Source: an uncultured Hoeflea sp.
Lineage (GTDB): Bacteria; Pseudomonadota; Alphaproteobacteria; Rhizobiales; Rhizobiaceae
DNA: 64,000 nt
Reading direction: 5' to 3'
Assembly: GCF_947501405.1 (NCBI RefSeq)
Contig: NZ_CANMVK010000001.1
Span: 682,001-746,000 of the forward strand
The position numbers were made by a program, and so were the translations under genes. This document shows, piece by piece, positions 18,585 through 27,177 of this stretch. Under the pieces are notes generated by a model. The model was not told where the DNA came from and ran no database searches. It saw only the letters and a program-made list of their open reading frames with translations. Each line of letters opens with the position of its first letter. The first letter of the stretch is position 1.

Positions 18585-19895
18585 ATGCTCGACCTTACGC
18601 CCGACCGGGCCATTCTCGATCCGATCGAGGTCGCATCCCGCGATGAAATCGCCGCGCTTCAATTGAAGCGGATGAAATGGTCGCTCGCCCATGCCTACGA
18701 GAATGTTGCGCATACCAGGGCGGCATTCGACGCCAAGGGCGTGCATCCAGACGATCTCAAATCGCTGTCGGATCTGTCGAAGTTCCCGTTCACGACCAAG
18801 ATGGATCTCAGGGACAACTATCCGTTCGGGCTGTTTGCGGTGCCGCGCGAACAGGTGGTGCGGCTGCATGGATCCTCGGGCACCACCGGCAAGCCGACGG
18901 TGGTGGGCTACACCGCAGGTGACATCGAGATGTGGTCGAACATGGTGGCGCGCTCGATCCGTGCTTCCGGCGGCCGGCCCGGTGACATCCTCCATGTCTC
19001 CTATGGCTATGGGCTGTTTACCGGCGGTCTGGGCGCGCATTACGGTGCTGAGAAACTCGGCTGTACCGTGGTGCCGGTGTCGGGCGGCATGACCGAACGC
19101 CAGGTTTCGCTGATAACCGATTTCAAGCCGCGGGTGATCATGGTGACACCCTCCTACATGCTGTCGATTCTCGACGAGTTCCGCCGCAAGGGGATTGATC
19201 CGCGCGAGAGTTCGCTGGCAGTGGGCATCTTCGGCGCGGAGCCGTGGACCAATTCGATGCGCTCCGAGATCGAGCAGGCCTTCGACATGCACGCCGTCGA
19301 CATTTACGGCCTGTCGGAAATCATGGGCCCGGGGGTGGCCAACGAGTGTGTGGAGACCAAGGACGGGCTGCACATCTGGGAGGATCACTTCTATCCCGAG
19401 ATCATCGATCCGGTGACCGAGGAAGTGCTGCCCGATGGCGAGATCGGCGAGCTGGTGTTCACCACGCTGACCAAGGAAGCGCTGCCGATGGTGCGCTACC
19501 GCACCCGCGATTTGACCCGGTTGTTGCCGGGCACCGCGCGCTCGATGCGGCGGATGGAAAAGATTACCGGCCGCTCCGATGACATGATCATCCTGCGCGG
19601 GGTCAATGTGTTCCCGACCCAGATCGAGGAGCAGATCCTCAAATGCGCGGGCCTGGCGCCGCATTTCCAGATCGAGTTGACGCGCAGCGGCCGTATGGAC
19701 GAAATGACGGTGCATGTGGAAAGCGTTGGCAATGCGTCGGCTGAAGATGCGCGGGCCGCTTCGGCGCGGGAACTGGCGCATCACATCAAGAGCACGGTGG
19801 GTATATCAGCGCGGATCGACGTGCAGGAGCCAGGCCATGTGGCGCGCTCGGAAGGCAAGGCTAAGCGCGTGGTCGACAACCGGAAAAGGGATTGA
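18585..19895 (+). CDS. paaK: PaaK phenylacetate-CoA ligase
   Basis: 436 residues from ATG 18585, preceded by AGGAGGA. An AMP-forming ligase that activates phenylacetate, the first step of the pathway. The P-loop LHGSSGTTGKPTVVGYT is at about residue 94. Also seen are YGLSEIMGPGVA, the RYRTRDLT hinge region and the C-terminal GRSDDMIILRGVNVFPTQIE typical of the PaaK family. The product feeds the PaaABCDE epoxidase encoded in the other block. Confidence 0.96.
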   Translation: MLDLTPDRAILDPIEVASRDEIAALQLKRMKWSLAHAYENVAHTRAAFDAKGVHPDDLKSLSDLSKFPFTTKMDLRDNYPFGLFAVPREQVVRLHGSSGTTGKPTVVGYTAGDIEMWSNMVARSIRASGGRPGDILHVSYGYGLFTGGLGAHYGAEKLGCTVVPVSGGMTERQVSLITDFKPRVIMVTPSYMLSILDEFRRKGIDPRESSLAVGIFGAEPWTNSMRSEIEQAFDMHAVDIYGLSEIMGPGVANECVETKDGLHIWEDHFYPEIIDPVTEEVLPDGEIGELVFTTLTKEALPMVRYRTRDLTRLLPGTARSMRRMEKITGRSDDMIILRGVNVFPTQIEEQILKCAGLAPHFQIELTRSGRMDEMTVHVESVGNASAEDARAASARELAHHIKSTVGISARIDVQEPGHVARSEGKAKRVVDNRKRD

Positions 19896-19899
19896 TTGC

Positions 19900-20514
19900 G
19901 TGGCGCGGACCATAGCCAAGGATCACGAAGCCAAGCGCGAAGCGATTTTGAGAACCGCTGCGGCTTTCTTCGCCGAACAGGGCTACGACCGGGCGTCGAT
20001 GGGCAAGCTGGCGGAGGCCTGCGGGGTCTCCAAGGCGCTCATCTACCACTACTACCCTTCCAAGGACGCGCTGCTGTTCGACATTCTCGACACCCATCTC
20101 ACCGCGTTGGTGGAGGTGGTGGAGACCGCGGCCTCGCAATCAGCGGGGACTGAGACGCGGCTGCGTGAACTGGTGCGAGCAATCCTGATCGCCTACCGCG
20201 ACGCCGATGCCGAGCACAAGGTTCAGCTTGATGCGCTGTCGTCATTGCCCGAGGACAAACAGACCCATCTGCGCGCCTTGCAGCGCCGGCTGGTGACCTG
20301 CATGGGTGATGCGATCCGGGCGCTGGAGCCGGAGCGGTTTTCAGCGCGGCCGGAGCTGGTTGGCCCGGTGACCATGTCGGTGTTCGGCATGCTCAACTGG
20401 TTTTATCTCTGGTACAAGCCGGGCGGTCCGGTCGATCGGGAGGCCTATGCCGAGATCGTCACCGATCTGGTGATCGGCGGTCTGCCGGCGGTCTGTGCGA
20501 AGGCAGGCGGCTGA
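19900..20514 (+). CDS. TetR-family regulator, PaaR-like
   Basis: 204 residues from GTG 19900, five bases after the paaK stop; the frame is open further upstream but only as a shadow of paaK. The N-terminal HTH is clear (ILRTAAAFFAEQGYDRAS, ACGVSKALIYHYYPSKDAL). The C-terminal ligand domain is unassigned. TetR proteins in this position in paa clusters (PaaR) sense phenylacetyl-CoA. It likely controls the divergent 17160/17275 promoters through the CCAACCGGTCGG dyad. Confidence 0.85.
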   Translation: MARTIAKDHEAKREAILRTAAAFFAEQGYDRASMGKLAEACGVSKALIYHYYPSKDALLFDILDTHLTALVEVVETAASQSAGTETRLRELVRAILIAYRDADAEHKVQLDALSSLPEDKQTHLRALQRRLVTCMGDAIRALEPERFSARPELVGPVTMSVFGMLNWFYLWYKPGGPVDREAYAEIVTDLVIGGLPAVCAKAGG

Positions 20515-20520
20515 CGGCGG

Positions 20521-21114
20521 TCAGTCGAAGGAGCGTGCGTAGATTGCCTGGGAAATCTCGTCAGCGGATTTGAGCGTTCGCACCACCAGCGGCACAAGCA
20601 GAGCCAGGAAATTGCGCTCGAGCCCGCGGGCACGCTGGGCCTGCCGGACCTCGCCGAAAGTGTTTCTGATCAGTGGAATGAAACGGATGCACAGCGAGAT
20701 CGCCAGCGCGATCCTGGCCTTGGGCACCCAGGCCGGTGCGTGTTTCAGCGCAGCACCGATGCCGTCGACAAACTGGCTGGTGGTGGTGGTCAGCGTCACC
20801 AGTGCTGCGGCCAGGATCAGCACTGCGAAACGGCTGACCACGAAGGCGGCGAGCGCCAGATCGGCGAGATAGACCTGGACTGCGAAGATCGCAATGAGAA
20901 TCCACAGGGCCGGCCGCAAGGATTGCCATGCATGGCGCGCTTTGAGCCCCGCGAGCGCAAAGCCGGCGGTGACGATGACTGCCGAGATCAGCAAGGACTC
21001 CCGGCCTTCAAAGGCGAAAAGGCTGGTGCACAGCACGATGAGGGCTGCGATCTTGATCACTGGCCGGGTTCGATGAACCGGACTGTCGCCGGTCACATAA
21101 AGATCGGTCAGCAT
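20521..21114 (-). CDS. bioN: BioN-like ECF transporter T component
   Basis: 197 residues, about five membrane helices. The C-terminal coupling helix region ending QAQRARGLERNFLALLVP contains the A-R-G motif by which EcfT proteins contact the ATPases. Last gene of bioYMN; its start overlaps bioM by seven bases. Confidence 0.9.
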   Translation of the reverse strand: MLTDLYVTGDSPVHRTRPVIKIAALIVLCTSLFAFEGRESLLISAVIVTAGFALAGLKARHAWQSLRPALWILIAIFAVQVYLADLALAAFVVSRFAVLILAAALVTLTTTTSQFVDGIGAALKHAPAWVPKARIALAISLCIRFIPLIRNTFGEVRQAQRARGLERNFLALLVPLVVRTLKSADEISQAIYARSFD

Positions 21115-21776
21115 CGCGACCGGGCCACATAATTGGCGATGACGGCGCCGGGTTCGCCGTCCTCGATGATGACGCCATCGTCGAAATGCAGCACCCGGTC
21201 AAACCCCTTGAGCAGTTCGAGGTCGTGGGAGACAACCACGATGTGCTGCTCGAGTTCCTCCATGGCCGCCATCAGCATCTGCTTGTTCCACAGGTCGAGC
21301 AGTGTCGTGGGTTCATCGAAGACGATCATCCGCGGCTGCATGACCAGCACGCCGGCCAGCGCCACCATCTGCTTTTCACCGCCGCTGAGCTGGTGGGTGA
21401 AGCGGTCGCGCAGATGCTGAAGACCAAATCTTTTGAGCACATCATCGACGCGCTGGCGGATTTCGTCGCGGGGCAGGCCGAGATTCTTGAGGCCGAACTC
21501 CAGATCCTCCCAGACGATCGGATAGACGATCTGGTTGTCCGGGTTCTGAAACACGAAACCGACGTGGCGGCGCAACTGTTTGGGATCGCCACTCGCATCA
21601 AGCGAAACACTGCCCGATGTCGGAACCTCGATCCCGTTGAACAGCCGGGCGAAGGTGCTCTTGCCGGAGCCGTTGCGGCCGATCACCCCGACCCGGCGTT
21701 CGCGGATCGTCAGATCGATGCCGCGAAGAATTTCCGTTCCGCTTTTTTCGACGGAAACATCGGAAAAGGTGATCAT
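21108..21776 (-). CDS. bioM: BioM-like ECF transporter ATPase
   Basis: 222 residues from ATG 21776; the longer frame is a shadow of bioY. Complete ABC ATPase: Walker A GRNGSGKST near residue 34, Q-loop in FVFQNPDNQIV, signature LSGGEKQM, Walker B MIVFDEP and the His switch VVSHD. With BioN and BioY it forms the biotin uptake transporter. Confidence 0.93.
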   Translation of the reverse strand: MITFSDVSVEKSGTEILRGIDLTIRERRVGVIGRNGSGKSTFARLFNGIEVPTSGSVSLDASGDPKQLRRHVGFVFQNPDNQIVYPIVWEDLEFGLKNLGLPRDEIRQRVDDVLKRFGLQHLRDRFTHQLSGGEKQMVALAGVLVMQPRMIVFDEPTTLLDLWNKQMLMAAMEELEQHIVVVSHDLELLKGFDRVLHFDDGVIIEDGEPGAVIANYVARSRC

Positions 21777-21799
21777 CGCCGGTTCGCTCGCTGCGGCGA

Positions 21800-22348
21800 T
21801 CAGGCTCTGGCGCCGATGATCGGGTAGGAGCGTTTGACGATCATGATGACGGCTGCGGCGATCAGGGCCTTGACGATGTCGCCGGGCACGAATGGCATCG
21901 AGCCGGTGAACGCGGCGGCCAGCGAGACCTTGGCGACATAGGCGCTCCAGGGGACGCCGATGGCATAAAGCGCAACGACGCCGCCCACGACGCAAAACAG
22001 GAACGCCAGCACGTAGTTGAGGCGGGTCCAGTTGCGTTCGGTGAGATAGCCAATCAGGAAAGCCGCCACCACCCAACCGGCCAGGTAACCGGCGGTGGGG
22101 CCCAAAAACACACCAAAACCACCGCGCCCGCCCGAAAGCAGCGGCAGGCCGATGGCGACCAGCACCAGCAACAAAAGAACGGCCAGGCCGCCGCGTTTGG
22201 CGCCGAGGATACCGCCGGCCAGCATCACGCCCAGCGATTGCGCGGTGATCGGAACGGCAATCACCGGCAAGGTGATCGGCGGGAAGACGGCAAGCGCTGC
22301 GATGATGGCTGCGAAAAGCGCGATGAAGACGACGTCACGGGTCTGCAT
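21800..22348 (-). CDS. bioY: BioY biotin-binding S component
   Basis: 182 residues with six predicted membrane helices. BioY signatures are PITAQSLGVMLAGGILGAKRG near residue 35-55 (a Gly-rich loop), then GPTAGYLAGWVVAAFLIGYL and the late MPFVPGDIVKALIAA. First gene of the uptake operon. No BioR-type TTATCTATAA box was found upstream, so its control is not evident. Confidence 0.95.
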   Translation of the reverse strand: MQTRDVVFIALFAAIIAALAVFPPITLPVIAVPITAQSLGVMLAGGILGAKRGGLAVLLLLVLVAIGLPLLSGGRGGFGVFLGPTAGYLAGWVVAAFLIGYLTERNWTRLNYVLAFLFCVVGGVVALYAIGVPWSAYVAKVSLAAAFTGSMPFVPGDIVKALIAAAVIMIVKRSYPIIGARA

Positions 22349-22903
22349 GTGTTGTCCTAGCTTGGTTCAGATGCCGGGGGGCGTGAGGCGCGTACGGCCC
22401 AGGGGACCGCCCGCTCTCGGGTCTTGACCGATTACCGGCCTTATAAGCACATTCACGGCGTGATATTCGAGGTTTTTTGCGAGTTTGCCCCATATAAACG
22501 GGGATATTCCGGTCCAAAACGCAATTGTATGATGACAGGCGCGCCTGTGCGCCGTTGCCAGGCACTGTTTTTCTTGCATCTGGACAATTCTGAAACAGGT
22601 ATTCACCTGACTGGCCGTGCAAGCGGGCGAACGGCTCTCGTCCTTCGCGGAACGGCTGATTATGAGGGGCTGATGACGGGGTGAACAGCGGCTTGATCGG
22701 GCCGGGTGACGGGCTTTGGTCCGGTCGCACGTTGCAGAAGTGCTTTGGGGTGAGGCATATAGAGTAATTCCGGCGTTCGTCGGGTCACAAATCGCTGCCT
22801 TTCAAACAGCAAATAGCTGTTTTCAAACGCGTTTTGTGACGCATTTGTGATTCAACGTTTGCAGGAATTACTCTAGAACAGGCTTCAGGACACGCCGGAC
22901 ATC
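22349..22903. other. Spacer between bioY and the dctB-like gene
   Basis: 555 bp holding the divergent promoters of bioY and the kinase gene. Recognisable items are a 14-bp perfect palindrome ACAGGCGCGCCTGT (22535-22548), a CCCC-N8-GGGG dyad near 22486-22503 and the 116-bp inverted-repeat element described separately. I see no gene. Confidence 0.6.
22760..22875. mobile_element. 116-bp non-coding element with perfect 12-bp terminal inverted repeats
   Basis: TAGAGTAATTCC (22760-22771) and GGAATTACTCTA (22864-22875) are exact inverted copies. Nested inside are TCACAAAT/ATTTGTGA and AAACAGC-N5-GCTGTTT, so most of the unit could fold into one long hairpin. It contains no ORF. It resembles the small palindromic or MITE-like repeats common between rhizobial genes. 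It ends 28 bp before the kinase ATG and may carry that gene's promoter. There is only this copy in the window. Confidence 0.6.
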
Positions 22904-24637
22904 ATGCGCCAGACCGCCAACCAGAAAGTCTATCCAATTGTCGGTGCTGCCCGCCGCAGCGTCGCGGTCATACTTGTTTCCATCACGGCTCTGGCCATCG
23001 GCTTGCTGTTTGTCGTCTCGCAGACATATTTCAAGTCGCTTGACCGGGAGGCGGCGGAAACGCGGCTGCTGCTTTACAAGCGATCACTGGATGACACGCT
23101 GAAGCGCTATCAGTATTTCCCGTTCGTGCTGGCGCAGGATCCGCTGACAAAAGAGACTCTCAACGGGGCCGCCAACCGGAGCCTGAACCTCCGCCTGGAG
23201 CGGTTTGCCCGGGAATCCGAACTCGAAGCCATTTACCTGATGGATGTGGAGGGGTTGGTTCTGGCGTCTTCCAACTTCAAAAAGCCCCATTCCTTCGTAG
23301 GCCAAAACTATGGCTTCAGACCCTATTTCAAGCATGCGATTGATGGCCGGAGGGGCAATTATTTCGGCATCGGCGCGACCACCGGCCGGCCGGGTTATTT
23401 CGTGTCAGCGCCGGTGATGGACGGCGATGCGAAGGTGATCGGTGTGATTGCCATCAAGCTGGATGTCAGCGAGCTGCAACAGACCTGGGAAGATGGCGAT
23501 GAGCAGGTGCTGGCCTCCAATGCCGACGGGATCGTCGTTCTTGCCTCCAATCGCGACTGGCTGTTTGGCACACTCAATGATCTGACCCCGGCACAGCTTG
23601 TGGCGATCAAGGAAAGCAAGCAGTTCGGCGATATGACGATGGAGCGTTTGCCATGGCAGAAAACCGGCGCTGCGTCGGTGCGTTTTGGAGACAACAGCTA
23701 CATCTATTCCGAGGCTGCGGCCGACTACCTCAATTGGAATGTGCACTATCTGCTCAGTGAAGGCCGTGCCTATGAGCGCGCCTTGTTCGCCACCATCGTT
23801 TTCGGTTCGGCGATCAGCCTGCTGGTTGGTTTTGCCGCCTATCTCAGATCGAAGCGCATTCAGGCGGCGCTGGCGATCTCGCAATCGGACCGGGATCAGT
23901 TGCGGGAAGCCAACAAGCAACTGGAACAGGCCCATAGCGAGTTGGCGCGATCGAGCAAGCTGGCGGCGCTGGGCCAATTGTCAGCTTCGGTGGTTCACGA
24001 ACTTGGTCAGCCGATTTCGGCTTTGCGCAACTATCTGACGGCGGAAGAAATCGCCAGCAATGGACCGCCGCACCCGATCCAGCAAAAACTCAACGGGGTG
24101 GTTGACCGGATGGAGAGCATCACCAAGCAGTTGCGGTTTTTCATCAAGCCGGGCGATGAGAAAATGGAGCGCGTGGTGCTCAATGACGTGATTTTGAGTG
24201 CGCTGGAGTTGATGCAACATGATTTCACGATGGCCGGGCTCGAGGTTATCTGCGATCTTGAGCCCGGCGTCACCGTGATGGGAAACCGGCTGCGGCTGGA
24301 GCAGGTTTTGATCAATCTTTTGAACAATGCTCTGTATTCACTCAACGAAGGCGCCAACAAGGGACTGAGCATCTCGCTGTCACGCTCAAATGGCGTCGCT
24401 GTTATCTCGGTGGCCGACGAAGGCGTCGGCTTTGGCGACAGGGGGCTTTCGCAACTGCAGGAGCCGTTTCACACCACCCGTGCCTCGGGGGACGGCATGG
24501 GACTGGGATTGTCGATCGCCGCATCGATCGTCAAGGAGCACAATGGTGAATTGAGAGCTGAAAACCGGCCCAAGGGCGGCGCGGTTTTCTCGATCAGATT
24601 GCCTGTTGCAGAGAAGGTTTTTGAGGAAATGGCGTGA
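22904..24637 (+). CDS. DctB-like sensor histidine kinase
   Basis: 577 residues. Two membrane helices (about 20-40 and 292-314) enclose a periplasmic double-Cache-type sensor with YGFRPYFKHAIDGR and GRPGYFVSAPV, as in DctB. A short coiled coil precedes the H-box VVHELGQPISALRN (phospho-accepting His365). The ATPase shows LINLLNNALYSL and GMGLGLSI. Its stop overlaps the response regulator start (ATGA). It probably senses an organic acid brought in by the downstream TRAP transporter. Confidence 0.88.
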   Translation: MRQTANQKVYPIVGAARRSVAVILVSITALAIGLLFVVSQTYFKSLDREAAETRLLLYKRSLDDTLKRYQYFPFVLAQDPLTKETLNGAANRSLNLRLERFARESELEAIYLMDVEGLVLASSNFKKPHSFVGQNYGFRPYFKHAIDGRRGNYFGIGATTGRPGYFVSAPVMDGDAKVIGVIAIKLDVSELQQTWEDGDEQVLASNADGIVVLASNRDWLFGTLNDLTPAQLVAIKESKQFGDMTMERLPWQKTGAASVRFGDNSYIYSEAAADYLNWNVHYLLSEGRAYERALFATIVFGSAISLLVGFAAYLRSKRIQAALAISQSDRDQLREANKQLEQAHSELARSSKLAALGQLSASVVHELGQPISALRNYLTAEEIASNGPPHPIQQKLNGVVDRMESITKQLRFFIKPGDEKMERVVLNDVILSALELMQHDFTMAGLEVICDLEPGVTVMGNRLRLEQVLINLLNNALYSLNEGANKGLSISLSRSNGVAVISVADEGVGFGDRGLSQLQEPFHTTRASGDGMGLGLSIAASIVKEHNGELRAENRPKGGAVFSIRLPVAEKVFEEMA

Positions 24638-25974
24638 ACCAGGGTTACCGCATCACGGTGGTGGACGACGATAAGGCCATGCGCGACTCGCTTGAGCATT
24701 TGCTGGAGAAGGCCGGCTTCGAGGTCACCTGCCTGTCGCGGGCGGAAGAGGCGCTGTCGTGCATTCAGGTTCAGGACTCCGACGTGCTTTTGTGCGATGT
24801 GCGGATGCCCGGCATGAGCGGCACGGAGCTGCAGATGCAGCTCAAGGGTCAAAGCAATGTTCCCATCGTGCTGATGTCAGCCCATGGCGACATCCCGATG
24901 GCGGTGTCGGCGATCCAGAACGGTGCTTACAGCTTTCTCGAAAAGCCCTTTGATCCGCGCCGGCTGATCAAAGTTTTGGAGAACGCTTCACAGCTTCGCC
25001 GGCTGTCTCGCAATGCGGACAGGCTGAAGGCGCGGTTGGCGGAGCTCTCCGGGCTGGACCGGGTGATGATCGGAAACGCTGCTTCCATCACGGCGTTGCG
25101 GGCTGAAATTGTCGATTTGAGCACGACGGATGTCAACGTCATGCTGCTGGGCGAGACCGGAACGGGCAAGGAACTGGTGGCAAGGGCGCTGCATGATCTG
25201 GGGCACAGATCCGCCGAACCCTTCATTCCGCTCAATTGCGCGGCGGTGCCGGTCGCCAATTTCGAGGAAGTGCTGTTTGGAACCGCCGACAGCGGTCCGG
25301 GGCTGTTGGCGCAAGCCGAAGGCGGCACGCTGTTCATTGACGAGCTGGGCGCAATCCCGCTTGAGATCCAGGCCAAGTTGCTGCGCGTCATCGAAACCAA
25401 GCAGTACACCCCGATCAACACGTCCAAGACGATCAAGGCCGATATCCGCATCCTTTCAGCCGCTCAGGAGCGGCTGGAGCAGATGATGCGGGACGGGCTG
25501 TTCCGGGAAGATCTCTATTTCAGGCTGAACACCATCATGTTGACCATACCGCCCTTGCGGGCGCGGCGGGACGACATTACCACTCTCTATCTGCATTATC
25601 TGGATATCTTCGCCTCGACCTACGAGATCCAGGCGCCGAGCCTGACGTCCGGCGATGTCGCAACCCTGATGGCCTATGAATGGCCGGGCAATGTCCGCGA
25701 GCTGCGAAATGTCTGCGAGCGCCATGTCCTGGCCGCCCGGCGCGGGGCGGCATCCGTTGACCGGGCACTGCACGACAATCGCCAAAGTGTCGAGATGCCG
25801 GAGACGCTCAGGGAAGCCGTGGCGGCCTTCGAGCGGCAACTGATCGGCAGGGCGCTGGCAGAGCACCATGGCCGCATGGACGATGTTGCCGCCGCGCTCG
25901 GGATCGGCCGGCGCACACTTAACGAGAAGATCGTCAAGCTTGGTCTCGACAAGGATGCGTTTGTGAATGGCTGA
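24634..25974 (+). CDS. DctD-like NtrC-family response regulator lacking GAFTGA
   Basis: 446 residues: receiver with phospho-acceptor Asp55 (LLCDVRMPG) and Lys104. The AAA+ domain has Walker A GETGTGKE (173-180), Walker B GTLFIDE, arginine finger FREDLYFRLN and sensor II WPGNVREL, and a Fis-type HTH (AAALGIGRRTLNEKI) ends the protein. The stretch between LFG (214-216) and EGGTLF is only 13 residues (TADSGPGLLAQAE), about eight shorter than usual, and the GAFTGA loop that contacts sigma54 is absent. It may act with sigma70, or only bind DNA. Follows its kinase with a four-base overlap. Confidence 0.88.
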   Translation: MNQGYRITVVDDDKAMRDSLEHLLEKAGFEVTCLSRAEEALSCIQVQDSDVLLCDVRMPGMSGTELQMQLKGQSNVPIVLMSAHGDIPMAVSAIQNGAYSFLEKPFDPRRLIKVLENASQLRRLSRNADRLKARLAELSGLDRVMIGNAASITALRAEIVDLSTTDVNVMLLGETGTGKELVARALHDLGHRSAEPFIPLNCAAVPVANFEEVLFGTADSGPGLLAQAEGGTLFIDELGAIPLEIQAKLLRVIETKQYTPINTSKTIKADIRILSAAQERLEQMMRDGLFREDLYFRLNTIMLTIPPLRARRDDITTLYLHYLDIFASTYEIQAPSLTSGDVATLMAYEWPGNVRELRNVCERHVLAARRGAASVDRALHDNRQSVEMPETLREAVAAFERQLIGRALAEHHGRMDDVAAALGIGRRTLNEKIVKLGLDKDAFVNG

Positions 25975-25976
25975 GG

Positions 25977-25994
25977 CCTGCGGATTTCCGCAGG
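25977..25994. other. Hairpin after the response regulator gene
   Basis: CCTGCGG-attt-CCGCAGG, perfect seven-base arms beginning four bases after the stop. There is no T run after it. It could be a weak terminator, or an operator for the binding-protein gene 105 bp downstream. Confidence 0.45.
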
Positions 25995-26098
25995 GATAAT
26001 GCCTGGTCTGCGCAAAATTTTTCATGGCGCTGAAAAAGTCTTTTCCTCTACTATCTGTCGAGGCGCCCACGGAGGTGGCGCTCCAGGGAGGAAATACT

Positions 26099-27097
26099 AT
26101 GAAAATGATGAGCATGCTGGCCGCAAGCGCGATGCTGGCGCTTTCCGCATCCGCAACCGTGGCGCAGGACGCCAAGGATTATGTGCTGAACACCGCTTCG
26201 ACCGGCGGCACCTATCACCCGGTGGGCACGGCGATTTCGACACTGACCAAGGTCAAACTGCTGCCCAAGGAGAAATTCAGCCTGACCGCAGTCAACTCGG
26301 CCGGTTCGGGCGCCAATGTCCAGGCGTTGGGCGCCGGCACGGCCGACTTCGCCATCCTGCAGGGGCTGTTCGGCTCCTACGCAGCGACCGGCACCGGTCC
26401 GATCACGGAGCCGCAGACCAATCTGCGCTCGGTGAGCATGTTGTGGCAGAATGTCGAGCAGTTCGTGATCGCGGCCGACAAGGTCAAGTCCGGTACGGTC
26501 AGCGATCTTGGCGAGCTCAAGGGCATGGCCGCGGGCATGGGCAGCCAGAACTCCGGCACGATCGGCTCCAACCGGGTGCTGCTGGCTGGACTGGGGATAG
26601 ACATCGAGACCGATTTCGAGCTGGTTTACGCCGGTTACGGCCCCACCGCTGACGCCATGGCCAATGGTCAGGTGGTTGCTGCCGGTATCCCGTCGGGCCC
26701 GCCAACGGGCGCGATCACCAAGCTGATGGCTTCCAATGAGGGCAAGTACACCATCCTCGACGTCACCGAGGAAGAGCTTGCCAAGATGGATGGCGGACGC
26801 AATCTGTGGGTCCCCTACACCATTGCCGCCGGCACCTATCCGGGCCAGGACAAGGACGTCAACACCATCGCTCAGCCGAACATTCTGGCGGTGAACGCAA
26901 GCGTTGATGAAAACCACGTCTATCTGCTGACCAAGACCATGTATGAGAATCTCGGCTTCCTGACCGCGATCCACCCGGCCACCAAGGCCATGGCGGTGGA
27001 GCGGGCGATGGCCGGGCTTCCGGTGCCGCTGCACCCGGGTGCAGCGCGCTACTACCAGGAAGTGGGCCTGGATATCCCCGAGCGGCTGATGCCCTGA
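26099..27097 (+). CDS. TAXI-family TRAP transporter solute-binding protein
   Basis: 332 residues from ATG 26099, preceded by GGGAGGAAA. Signal peptide about 1-22 (cleavage after SATVA). The TAXI-family fold is recognisable from STGGTYHPVGTAIS near the N-terminus, SAGSGANVQALGAGTADFAI and the GMGSQNSGT ligand loop. TAXI proteins deliver substrates such as glutamate or other carboxylates to a fused permease; the substrate here is not defined. Encoded between the two-component pair and the permease. Confidence 0.92.
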   Translation: MKMMSMLAASAMLALSASATVAQDAKDYVLNTASTGGTYHPVGTAISTLTKVKLLPKEKFSLTAVNSAGSGANVQALGAGTADFAILQGLFGSYAATGTGPITEPQTNLRSVSMLWQNVEQFVIAADKVKSGTVSDLGELKGMAAGMGSQNSGTIGSNRVLLAGLGIDIETDFELVYAGYGPTADAMANGQVVAAGIPSGPPTGAITKLMASNEGKYTILDVTEEELAKMDGGRNLWVPYTIAAGTYPGQDKDVNTIAQPNILAVNASVDENHVYLLTKTMYENLGFLTAIHPATKAMAVERAMAGLPVPLHPGAARYYQEVGLDIPERLMP

Positions 27098-27116
27098 TCC
27101 GGGACGAGCTTCAATG

Positions 27117-27140
27117 AAGGCGGGAGGAAACTCCCGCCTT
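27117..27140 (+). terminator. Attenuator-like hairpin between binding protein and permease
   Basis: AAGGCGGGAG-gaaa-CTCCCGCCTT, perfect ten-base arms with a GAAA tetraloop, followed by TTGCTCT. The T tract is short. Such hairpins after binding-protein genes allow partial readthrough and stabilise the upstream mRNA, giving more binding protein than permease. Confidence 0.7.
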
Positions 27141-27177
27141 TGCTCTAACATCCCCCAAAAAACCGATTGGCATCAGT

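Noticed and set aside
22349-22560. BioR box controlling bioY
   Set aside because: Only TTATAAG near 22440 is present; it lacks the TTATCTATAA symmetry.
25975-26098. Sigma54 promoter for the TAXI binding-protein gene
   Set aside because: No TGGC-N8-TTGC type match could be placed; consistent with the regulator lacking GAFTGA.
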